Below, one piece after another: positions 23,073 to 32,837 of a stretch of DNA of 64,000 bases. The notes beneath the pieces were generated by a model that had not been told where the DNA came from, did not search any database, and worked only from the letters and a program-made list of their open reading frames with translations. Both the position numbers and the translations under genes were made by a program. Position 1 is the stretch's first letter, and every line of letters starts with the position of its first letter. The stretch is from Ceratodon purpureus. Taxonomy: Eukaryota; Streptophyta; Bryopsida; Pseudoditrichales; Ditrichaceae. Location: contig CM026427.1 of NCBI GenBank assembly GCA_014871385.1, forward strand, positions 13,144,430 through 13,208,429. Reading direction: 5' to 3'.

Positions 23073-26035
23073 ACATGTTAATCATTAATAATTGTAAATT
23101 TGAAAGCTTGACAACTATACTCAAAGATGGTTTAGTTCATAGCCTTTTGTCTGTTCTACTTGTCTTGCATCATGTGGTTTTTATTTCTTTATGATCCTTG
23201 AACCTTTAGAGTCATAAGAAGATAGACCAACGAAGAGCTGATTAAAGATCTATTGAAGATTGAAAGTTCGAGGAAACATCGAGCTGTAGTCCTTAGCCTC
23301 AAATGACTTCTAGAAGTAACCATAGTCTAGACTCTATGTGATTTTTCAAAGAAAATTTGTCTCAACTCGACAATGTACAAAGAAGAAAGATGCTAAGAAG
23401 AAGAAGAAAAAGGAAGAGAAATTGAAGTTAAAAAATGAGGATGAAGAGGAAGTGAAGTTAAAGAAGGAGAAGGAAGAGAATTAAGTGATGTTGAACAAAA
23501 GGGTTACAACACAAAACAAGGAGTTGGTCAAAATGATATTAAAAGGGAGGGCCACAAAATTTCAAAAACGACTTTCTCACATAGATATTTATCCTTTGAG
23601 GAACAATATATCTTCTTTTATTGCTCTTCTAGTTTCTTGAGTGCCCCTCTTTACTGACTCCTTCTTTAGCTAGCTGCCTGGCGATTTATATAATTCTATG
23701 TTTGTTATAAAATGATGTAGAGAGAGGTATGAAGATCATTAATGATAGTCTTATATGACCATATTCATTATTTTGAAATAATTTCATAACTTTGAGACTT
23801 TTTGCCTACAATTTCAGCAATAGTTTTGAGACAATTTGAACTTTTTTTTGACTTTCTAATTATAGATTATCCCAGACTCGAGGATAATCTTTCCATATAT
23901 AGTCAAAAAAATCTGATAAATATAGAATCAATCAAGAAATCAATGAAAAATCTAAAGTCATACATTAAATTGAGACTATGAAAAGTCTCAATTTAACAAA
24001 TATGGTGTTTTATGGGCATTTCAGAGTTGCTTGATGATGTTAATGAAGGTCATAAGCTTTAAATTTGGATTTATATTAAAGAGTGAATTAAGGACCATCA
24101 ATGTAGTAAAATTGGAATTATAGAGGTTGCGATGTTGATAGTATAGTAAACATCATTATCTTTGATGTAAAAGAGGATTTACATATACCAGGATTTGGCC
24201 AAGCTAGTGAAATTCCATCTTAAAACAACCACCCTAAAAGTATTGCAAAAAGAAAAAGAAAAAGAAAAATATAATATAATATAAATACAAATATAAATAT
24301 AAAACATTTATGGATTAAGATCCATTTTAAATTTGCTATGTTATTTCTTCACGATGATGAAATACTATAGTGTTTTGTCTTCATTCTAAGTTCATTTCAA
24401 ATAAGCTTTTATCATAGTTGATTGAGCAAATTTTCACAAAGAGTCCAAGCAATTTGCAATCAATGACTTACCCTTAACCAATTGCGATTACCCTTCCCGC
24501 AATCTCAATTGTTTCATAGTGAAATGCTTTAGGAAGAGGAAGAATCTTGATGAAGATATTCTCATGTCTAAGTTTGTATTCTATCATATGCATAAGCTTG
24601 TTGCTCTAGGCATCAAATTGTCTTCTTATGGGTATCTGACTACACTAGGAATTATCGATTTTGAAATACTTTAGTTAGAGAATTGCACGTCATTTAGAGT
24701 TGTATGAGAAAAGATTTATTATTTACTTCTGGAATTTATTACTTATTATCAATAATTTTTTATAAAATTTGACATATCATGTTCAAATTTCTTCAAATGT
24801 GATTACATACAAGATATTGATATTTACCGTCTTTTAGACTTGTATCAAAATTAAGATTATATTTATTATAATTTAAAACTACCAAGGATCCAACCTTTTA
24901 CAGAAAGTAACAAACATTTACGTTACAGGATAAGTTGAAGAAATAAAAATCCAAAACCAATTCAAAGGAAATTTTGGCTCAAATCAAAAAGGAGAAAACC
25001 ATGATTCAATCTTAGAAAAATGAATTAGGTTTTCCCATTTTGGTTCAATCCAATTGCTCCACTTTTGACCGTCGTGCATAAAAATATAATTTTAATCCAT
25101 TAAAACATGAATTTCAAGTGGTGGCCTCGACTCCATCATGTAAAGGTTGACTTTGAGGATTACACCATATCAGGTACAAGGATCTCCACATGACAGAGCC
25201 ATAAATCTTCCATACACGTTATGTAAAGCAATCCTCTAATCATAGCAAAGAGCAACACAACATAGACTACATAGTGCGAGGAAAAATACAATGTTCCAAA
25301 GAATCTAGAAACGACCACCAACTTGGTGGTTTTCAAATTAAACCCAATCATACACACGAAGGGATGAAACTCGTCTCAGCACTTCACTTCGGAGAAAAAA
25401 TTACTTAGTCGGGAGGCACCACAGAGATGAAATGAATCCAGATACAGATAACTACCATAGACGAAAGGATAAGCCCCATCTGCGTTGATCCCTGAATGAT
25501 TCGCACAACTTAAAAATGGTATCGACATGGTCGAATATAGAAGAAACTTCTAATAATAAAACTGTAGAAACAGTGTAGTTTTCATTTGGTATATTTGAGC
25601 TAATATTTAAAGAGTTTGACAATCACTGGACTGGTCTGAGACATCGGAGAATGAAGAACTTTTTAGTCGGGAGGCACCACTGTGGAGATGAAGTCCATCG
25701 CCAAGCAGCTGATGATGAGATCTACCGACATGGGAAGGCACCAGAAGTGCCCACGCAGTCGGTTTGCTAAGTCGGGCGAGTGACTGTCAAGTTGTGGCAT
25801 GCAACAGTGTCGCCGGATCTGCACTAGCCAATGAACGTTGCACATCAGGTGCATGTCTTCGTCATAGCTGAGCTCAGCTCTTGCCGGACCCCGTACTTCA
25901 GCGATTGCATATCCGTGATCATCTGCGACGGGCACTAGCTAGCTGGTATCATATCATCAGATCGGGAGTGCCGGAACCACCACCACCTTGGCGTAGTTTG
26001 GGTTCGTCTTCGATCGATCGGTTGTTACAATCAAT

Positions 26036-27334
26036 ATGGCTGTTACTGCGAAGTTGAGATCTGCGCAGCTCGGAGTCCTGGTCGTTGTTGCGTTTCTCTG
26101 TGTTGTTTCCGCTGCAGCTGGTGAGCAAACATGATTAGTTCTTGGTTTTACGTTTCGATCTATTCTTGAAAGCTTTCCTAATGTGCAGAGCGGAGTTTTA
26201 TTTTTATTTTGAAGTCTTAAAAAACTTGTTTATTTTTTGAGGTGTTGAATCTGTGTAATGGCCATTTGCGCTGAATGCAAAGTCACTTGAGAGTGATGAT
26301 TTTTGTTGCTTCGTTTTAGGGGTGAAGCATGTAAGTATGCGACCATGTGGTCGAGTGAGAGTAGTTGTGAGTGTTTTTTCAGAGAGTGGAGTTCAGCATT
26401 AAGAGTGCACGAAATGTGAAGTTGAAAGCTATGACTTGCTGATCTTCCAGCTTGGAATGCTGGACTCCACCGTCTAAATGAATGCCCAGATGAGAATGCT
26501 GAATGTGCTAATCGATTATGTAGGCAATGACGATAATGAAGCTGGGGCGAGGGCAGCGCGAATTTCTTCCAGACGTCTCCTCCAAACAGTGAAACGTGAG
26601 CTTGATCTGGTTCATGTGCATAAACTTGCATAGAAATATCCAGATGAGGAAACGTAGTGTATTGAGCTTGACTCTGCCCTATTCCGCCTTCAATGCGAAA
26701 CGGCAGCTCCAGATATTGGTTTATGGACAGAATTGATGCCATCCAATGTTTTCGTTGTAGTATCTACCAATGTAGGAGAGTATATGTTATTAAAAAAAAT
26801 TCTTCGGATTTTAATAGACATCATATTAGTATAATTTTCTGCATTGTTGCTGACATTGATATGTTGGTGAATGCGTTTTACAAATGTGCAGCATGTCCGA
26901 TAGACTTCGCCACCCAGAACTACACCGTGGTGACCAGTGTGTGCAACGCCACGAACCCGAACATGCCTGTGTGCTGCGCAGCTTTCGCGGAGTTTGCGTG
27001 CCCCTTCGCTTCTTACCTCAATGACGCAAGCACAAACTGCGCAGTTGCCATGTTCACGTACCTCAACATGGCAGGGAACTACCCCAAACAGATGTTCATG
27101 TCGTGCCAAGGTGATGCCAATGGCGTGGCCTGCCCTGGTCTTGGGCCTGCGCCATCCCCCAACCCTTCCAGTGGTGCTCCCTTCGTGCCTGCGCCATCAC
27201 CCAACCCTTTCAGTACCACCCCTGGTGTGTCTGCGCCAGCGCCTGGTCCTTCCAGTATGGCCACCATAGACGTGCCTTGGAGAGTCTCCTCTCTTGTGAT
27301 ATTCCTCGTCTCTATTGTGTACCTGCTAGAATAG
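26036..27334 (+). CDS. LORELEI-like (LLG-type) GPI-anchored cell-surface protein, two exons
   Basis: LORELEI/LLG proteins act at the plasma membrane as co-receptors or chaperones of FERONIA-type receptor kinases for RALF peptides. Exon 1 (26036-26120) encodes a signal peptide; exon 2 (26892-27334) gives the mature protein, 175 residues in all, joined in phase 1. The mature part starts ACPIDFATQNYTVVTS and has eight cysteines in the family order: CP, C, CC, C, NC, C, C. It includes VCCAAFAEFACPFASYLND and CAVAMFTYLNMAGNYPKQMF. Next comes a Pro/Ser/Ala-rich linker with APSPNP repeats, like arabinogalactan-protein glycomodules, then a C-terminal hydrophobic tail (VSSLVIFLVSIVYLLE) expected for GPI attachment. 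The intron is 771 nt. No lesion was seen. Confidence 0.85.
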
Positions 27335-27945
27335 TATTTTTCTTCATTTCCAGGGGGATATCTTTGTTTACCTTCCACATGGAGGGGGTCGATGTTGATC
27401 TTTTTTCAAGTTCAGTCTTTAGCTTGTCTGCAAGGTTAGTTCACGAGGCTGCAGTGCCATAAGCTTTAATGTGGCGGGATTTTATGAGCAAAGGCTGCGC
27501 GTTAGAACCACCTTGGATATCATTTTTTGAATTCTCTGTAATATCTCTAGTTTAAAGTGCAGATTTTTGGAGTGTTGTGGTTCTGCATCGAAATTTATTC
27601 GCTCTACCATTTTTAAAAACTTTTTAGAAACTGGCTCAGAATGAGCAAATAGGATGTGGTTTGATGTTTGAGTTCTCTCAGTTCCCTTTAGGGTTTCTTG
27701 TGATGTCAAGTTAGGAGAGTGCAAGTTATGATCTTGGAGTTGTCCTGTCTTTGGGGTTGGAATTGACCTTGATTTTTCACAATTTAATCGGAGTACAGGG
27801 CAGTTGCTGCTTCGAAGGAAACGAAGGGAGTTGATCACACGTCATTAGTGAACATGCAAAGACAACTATAGTTCGGATTGGCAAAGTGAATTGGGAAGTA
27901 TACTGACAAAGCTAATTGGGAGAAAGCATTACTATCAGCAGTACT
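27335..27945. other. 3' flank of the LORELEI-like gene, no gene seen
   Basis: This contains the probable 3' untranslated region and intergenic DNA. A minus-strand open frame at 27482-27838 has no recognised similarity. Confidence 0.4.
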
Positions 27946-28105
27946 GCGTTTACATTTCCTGTTGGCAGGGGCAGGGAGCCTACTCCTGATTTGGCTCCCT
28001 GCTGAAATCGTAGGCAAAAAGCTGAGTTCACTTGGCTTTTTGCCTACGATTTTAGCAGGGAGCAGGAGTAGGCTCCCTGCGCCTGCCAACAGGAAATGTA
28101 AACGC
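27946..28105. repeat. 160-bp near-perfect foldback (hairpin) element
   Basis: The left arm starts GCGTTTACATTTCCTGTTGG. The right arm, read on the opposite strand from 28105, starts the same and continues through CAGGGAGCCTACTCCTG and ATCGTAGGCAAAAAGC. Arms are 71-77 nt, with two mismatches and a 6-nt ATTTGG insertion in the left arm; the loop is about 12 nt. It could be a foldback MITE or a source of a hairpin RNA. No clear target duplication was identified. Confidence 0.85.
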
Positions 28106-29930
28106 ACCCAGTGAGTGTTGAAAGCAGAGTCCCCAATGCTGATGTTGCTTTGTTTTGTTCTGAATTGAATTGGTGCAACCAGATGCAATATTTTATGTTG
28201 TCAACCCAACTTGGAAACCAAATGATGATAATGTGAATGATATAATTGTGCAATTCGTGTGAGAAATGAATTGGTGCGAAGCATGTGTGGATTCAAATTC
28301 TGGTCATCTGCCAAACTTGTAAAATTTACGATACTGGCATTCCTACCAGAAATGGCCATCCTTTGGTGTGTAAAGAGCTACGGACTGAGATGGCCCCATA
28401 GAGCTACCAGATGTGGACATTACAGGAAATTTTCTTAGGACATGTTGAGAAGTTTCTTGACGCTCTTGAAATCCAGCACTATAACTCTTACCTCCAATCA
28501 ATTGGAACGAGCTAACTCACATGAACATTGCTGCGTCTTTTGAGGACCAATACAAAACATTGATTAAGTGATGTAACCTCAGTTGGTGCTTTCTACGTAC
28601 GGAGCTACCACGACCAAGCAGCTCAATGTCCAGTTGCAGACTTCTCGGAAGCAGGCATTGTAAGTACGATTGTTAACTTGCTATACTTGCAGCTGCCACT
28701 ATGCAAACACATCTTGACCCTGAATCAAATGAGCAACCGAATTAAGACAATAAGTTTACTCTGCCAAGACCTGTACAGCTATTAACCGTCTGTCGAAATC
28801 CTTCCGTCGTGATCTATTCGCAGAATGGGATTTTCACACTCAGGATGTGCCTCTCCGTTGCAAGATGCCAACATGGGGTATCATGTGTTTGCATCAACCA
28901 CGTCTCAATTGATACCATTAGTAAGGGGAACAAGTCAAATCATGGACATCAAGCAAGATGGTGGCGACTCAAGCTGGCAAGACTTGCAAGGCTCATTCAC
29001 CCACATGAATTGACGGACTTATCCCTTCATATATGCTTTTGATCATCTGAGTTCAGTCCGCTAATTCACTCGTAATTTAGTCACATGTCTGCAACTTCAT
29101 GCAACTTGCCTCCGAGGTTTCCGCTTTGGTGCCACCACTAACAGTCGAATGTCGGCACAGTAAGTGTTGCTTCGGCGGGAAACAAAGCTCCGCAGTCAAT
29201 ACCCTAACGCCAATGACTAAGGTTGAAGCACCCATAACCACCAAAATAAGGGTTTTTGCTTATTTGTGGCAGTTCTATTTTTAGGGAGTAATTTTCTTGG
29301 ATAGGAAGATAGTTTTTTTACATAACGCGTATTTTTCCATAATTTAGGTCCTCATAGATTAATAGATACAAATTTTCAAAGTGAAAAGTAGTGTTTTCCT
29401 ATAACCCACCTGTAGGTTTCACTAGAAACCACTTCAGTCAATATGTTAAACCACCACACAACTTATTCCAAATTCTACAAATTTATTCCAAACCCTGGCT
29501 TGCCATTGCTTTGCTTGTTTCATGGGTGCTACAGTGGAATGGTGGTGATGGGTTCTAATAAATGGTGGTGCAAGGAAAGTCTACAGTTTGGCCAAGTGTT
29601 ATGTGGTGGTAATGGGTACATCAACCTTAGTGAGGACTACTACAGGCAGTAACTACCACAGGGAGGAGTTGAGAGCATATTATTGTGTGCCCACCGTAAA
29701 ATTACCTCATTCCCTTTCCTCATGAAGACATTTTGTGAATGGTGAGGCTCCGCGCGGCGGTTGTGGAGATTTTTTTTTTTTTTTTTTTTACTTATTTTTT
29801 TTTGGTGGAGATTTTTGGACTTCACCAACTCTGAGACAGCACCCAAGGTCGTGATGAACAGAAAATTCTAAGGGAGATCCAGTGTCGATTCGGCGGTAAG
29901 CAAAGCTCCACAGTCATAAGGCTAACGTCA
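28106..29930. other. Intergenic DNA with dispersed repeat fragments
   Basis: No gene is recognised. About 110 bp at 29640-29755 (GCAGTAACTACCACAGGGAGG... to CTCCGCGCGG) are diverged but recognisably similar to 39370-39480 in the left inverted-repeat arm and its mirror near 50,770-50,880, so they belong to a dispersed family. A roughly 50-bp motif (GCGG..AA.CAAAGCTCC.CAGTCA) occurs at about 29,175 and 29,890, bracketing this segment. A T-rich tract lies at 29771-29812. Confidence 0.45.
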
Positions 29931-29954
29931 ATGATCCATGGTGGTTGCGCTTGT

Positions 29955-30050
29955 GTGCTTTAATTGGGTGCTTGAAACATGGTGCTTGGGTGCTTGATTG
30001 CTTGGGCGCTTGGGTGCCTGGGCGCTTGGGTGCTTGCGATGTGCTTGCAA
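29955..30050 (+). repeat. TGCTTGGGCG-type minisatellite upstream of LRR-like gene copy A
   Basis: Degenerate tandem copies of a decamer of the type TGCTTGGGYG (GGTGCTTGGGTGCTTGATTG, then GCTTGGGCGCTTGGGTGCCT and so on) lie just 5' of the gene at 30111. A related array lies upstream of the second gene copy at about 46,485-46,615. In one frame the array can be translated into a Leu/Gly/Ala/Trp-rich leader, which I regard as non-coding. Confidence 0.7.
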
Positions 30051-30110
30051 CGTAGGGTTGCTGCCGGAAGCTTCTGTAACAGGGTGTTGGAGTCCTGGGG
30101 GGATTCGGCG

Positions 30111-31475
30111 ATGGACTGTGCACTGGAGGAGTCTGATGCAAATGCTCTTCGTGATCTTGGTGCCTTTGTCAGCACTGAGCACATCTTGATGCCATGCTTT
30201 TACTCCTGCAAGATTAGTACTTCCTCTCCCGTTATAAACTCTTGCATACCGCCCTATTTCAGTGTCTTGTTGGTAAGGAGACGCAGTCTCGCAATGGAGT
30301 CGGAGTGTCACAACTTGGACAAGAGTCCCATCTTCCACATACGAGCGGCACATCTCTTGGAAGCCGTTCGAGTATTAGTCGCTTGTCCCACATTGACAGA
30401 CGCGGAATTTTCTCTTTCACATTTGGGGCTTTCCTGGCCAGCGAATTGGGAAACACCTATGTTTAAGGATCTCATGTTCAAATTCTTTTCTCTACTCAAA
30501 TCCAGTCCCAGTCTTTCCTGTTTTCACTTCAGAAACTACCTAACAGATGCAAGCCTGTATTGCAAGCATTTGCAGACGCTAGTTTGTGAGAATCCTCGTT
30601 TGGAAACGTTGAGAGTATGTACAGATGGTCCGAATCTCGTGGTCCTTGCAAAGGCCATAGCTGTCTGCCTATCACAGAACACTGTTTTGAAATCGTTTAC
30701 GCTTGAGGTTCCAACCTATGAATACGAACTGAACCGAGAATCTCTCGAGATCCTGTTGTGGCCGTTTACGAGAAGTGCACCTAGCGAAGCCAATGCAGAT
30801 CTCAAAGAGCTGGCTCTCTATTTACAATATCCAGATGGGTCCTGCGTGGACGCCATAGCGAATTTCGTACGCCTCAACAGAACCATAAAGAAGCTAGACC
30901 TTGGTTTCTCAAAGTTTAGGTCATGTTTGAAAGACGGCAAAATGCCATGGAGAAAGTTTTGCAGAGCGCTCGAGTTTAATCAGACTCTGGAAGAGTTGAG
31001 CTGTCCATGCGAATCTCAAGCACTGAGAGAGCTTCTTGTTCCGTTCGTTCCAGATCGCTATGGTCGTCAATTGAATACCACCCTCTCTACACTACGTCTG
31101 TTTGTCTCAAACGAAGTCAATGGCCGATGGGTAGAGGCGCTTGTGAACAATCTGGTCGTATGTTTGAGGGATCTGGCCTCCGCATTGGAATTGAACACTA
31201 CCTTAAAGCACGTGCACTTTATTTACGAGTGTGATGGGCACGGGACTTACATGGACGAGGTGAAGTCTGTCGCGGATGCGAATACATGCCGGGTAGAATT
31301 TCGGATTCGAGAGATCCTGAGGACGATGATCGACAATGAGTTGAGAGTGAACACCAGCTTGGAGTCTTTTGTAGTGGGACACTGGACTCTACTACGAGTG
31401 GGTGCAGAGTGGCAAACGAGCTATCGAGGGCCATGCCTGAGGGAGCAAACCGAAGGTGAGCATTGTCAGTACTAA
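30111..31475 (+). CDS. Leucine-rich-repeat-like (RNI-type) protein, copy A
   Basis: The start at 30111 (MDCALEESDANALRDLGAF) is chosen because it aligns with the start of copy B (MDFGLISESDARALRELGAF); the frame is open further upstream through a minisatellite. The product is 454 residues. It has irregular leucine-rich repeats of the ribonuclease-inhibitor style: HLQTLVCENPRLETLRV, AVCLSQNTVLKSFTLEVP, NRTIKKLDLGFSKF, NQTLEELSC, ELNTTLKHVHF and NTSLESFVVG. Such repeats usually bind proteins; no other domain is visible, so function is unknown. A GTGAGC donor at 31454 and an acceptor near 31579 would replace the last residues with a short alternative end (EYAVKVKMTS), a choice preserved in copy B. 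It is the head of the duplicated block. Confidence 0.7.
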   Translation: MDCALEESDANALRDLGAFVSTEHILMPCFYSCKISTSSPVINSCIPPYFSVLLVRRRSLAMESECHNLDKSPIFHIRAAHLLEAVRVLVACPTLTDAEFSLSHLGLSWPANWETPMFKDLMFKFFSLLKSSPSLSCFHFRNYLTDASLYCKHLQTLVCENPRLETLRVCTDGPNLVVLAKAIAVCLSQNTVLKSFTLEVPTYEYELNRESLEILLWPFTRSAPSEANADLKELALYLQYPDGSCVDAIANFVRLNRTIKKLDLGFSKFRSCLKDGKMPWRKFCRALEFNQTLEELSCPCESQALRELLVPFVPDRYGRQLNTTLSTLRLFVSNEVNGRWVEALVNNLVVCLRDLASALELNTTLKHVHFIYECDGHGTYMDEVKSVADANTCRVEFRIREILRTMIDNELRVNTSLESFVVGHWTLLRVGAEWQTSYRGPCLREQTEGEHCQY

Positions 31476-32837
31476 AGAATGCGATCAAATCCGGGCTTCT
31501 GCAGACGATGTTGGTAATGGAGTAGAGGCTGAATTGCAGTGAATGGGTACTGACGTTGCACAGTCCCCTGTATTGCAGAGTACGCTGTGAAAGTGAAGAT
31601 GACCTCGTGAAAGGTACGCAGCACAGCACTTGGTGTTTAAGCCCAGCTTCAGTTTGGTAGTCATGCTCAAGTCTGGTCTTCAGGCATCCCAGATTCTTGA
31701 TGAAAAAACACTGAAGCAGATGGATATCTTCTGGCCTCTGGACGATGTGGCTTTGAAGTTCGTTTTGCGCCAGATAAAACTGATCGCCAATCTTCAGAGG
31801 ATATATCGGTCTGAACCACTTACCACGAGCACCGAACTATGTGATGCAGGAGGTAACGTACACTGAAACCAACACTCATGTACAGGCTCCAGGGTTTGCT
31901 GTATTTGCACCGAGCCTTGGGCATTGCCAGCTTCTCGTCGCAGTCTGACTTCACTTCTCACTACGTTTCTGACATCGCATGATTCGTCCGGTTCTCTTGG
32001 AATAGCAATATCTTCTGTGATCAGCAGAAATGTGTTTCTGGTTGATCGCTGCAAGAGTAGACCTTGTTCGTAGAATTTAGGTGCTGTTAGCAGAGAAGCT
32101 GTCACAGAATGGGTTCAGATGTCGAGAAACATCCTTGTTAGTGGTTCTTGTTGTTACGAAGTATGTATGGAGTATCATCTCATGGGACTTTGCAGCCTTG
32201 AGGTGGACTAGTGGTTAGCTTGAAGTGGATAGCACCACAGCCTTCTGTACGGTACTTGGATATGTGGTTAGCATGTGCATTAGTTTTCAATGAGTATCAT
32301 AGAAATGTGGTGTTTATGTGTAGGATGATCTGAAAGCTACTGTGGTATGATTGGAATGTATATCATGCGTGCTGTGACGCTGAGTTGTGTTTATTACAAT
32401 CTAGGCTGATATAGCATTTGTCCATGTTGTTTGTGCATGTACGATGGTGGTTGTTTGATTCTATGCAAGCTCTTTACAAGTACCTGACAATGTTTCGCGG
32501 ACTTGTTTCGTCTTTGAAGTGCCCTAGTGCTAGAATTTACTCCCCTGACCTGGCCTCTTTTTCCAACCAGGGAGGGGAGGCTCTTAAGCTTGAAGCGACA
32601 AATGGTGCAATAGCTTGGTACGTCTCCAAAAAATTGATGCTCCGTGGCTCTTCCCTCCATGCTGGCATTCTTTCACAACATGTTTGGTTTCATTGATGTT
32701 GTTTTGGAAATATCTGGAAACGAGCACTTCACAATAACCTTTGAACATATAGGTTGTAGGTACACTCACTCAGGCAGAGTAAACCACCTCCCCTTCAATA
32801 GACATGAAAGGGAAAGTAAGACCAGCATATCTGTTCC
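31476..32837 (+). other. Duplicated 3' flank of LRR-like copy A and P450 3' flank
   Basis: Bases 31476-32541 are matched downstream of copy B. A short coding-like stretch (MDIFWPLDDVALKFVLRQ at about 31,718-31,772, versus MDIFWPPDDVAWKFVLRQ in copy B) is shared. The two copies then fall into different frames because of indels, so any former exons here are no longer kept. From 32542 to the P450 stop at 32838 I see nothing. Confidence 0.4.

Larger units (their letters stand above)
16500..25650. other. Strongly AT-rich, gene-poor island with decayed transposon ORFs
   Basis: The composition shifts to very AT-rich with homopolymer runs (for example T-rich 16888-16915 and the AAAAG/AATAT-rich stretch near 24246-24300). 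No intact gene is visible. Minus-strand coding relics listed separately (17.9, 19.4-20.0, 20.4-21.0 and 21.4-21.6 kb) point to old DNA-transposon insertions now full of stops. The rest (about 22-25.6 kb) holds only short open frames and the tandem duplication near 22.6 kb. Confidence 0.6.
29930..32541 (+). repeat. Direct block duplication, copy A (LRR-like gene and 3' flank)
   Basis: This block matches 46450-49138 in the same orientation, from the AGTCAATGATCCATG motif through the LRR-like gene and about 1 kb of 3' flank, to GTGCCCTA. A second matched piece (33304-33635 versus 49154-49485) follows after a segment missing from copy B. Identity is high but clearly below that of the inverted repeat, with small indels, so this duplication is older. 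Confidence 0.85.

Noticed and set aside
16500-25650. LTR retrotransposon
   Set aside because: I looked for long terminal direct repeats, a primer-binding site and reverse-transcriptase motifs and saw none; the identifiable relic is a DDE transposase.
29979-30110. N-terminal extension of LRR-like copy A (MVLGCLIAWALGCLGAWVLA...)
   Set aside because: It is the translation of the TGCTTGGG minisatellite and is absent from copy B, whose start aligns with the ATG at 30111.
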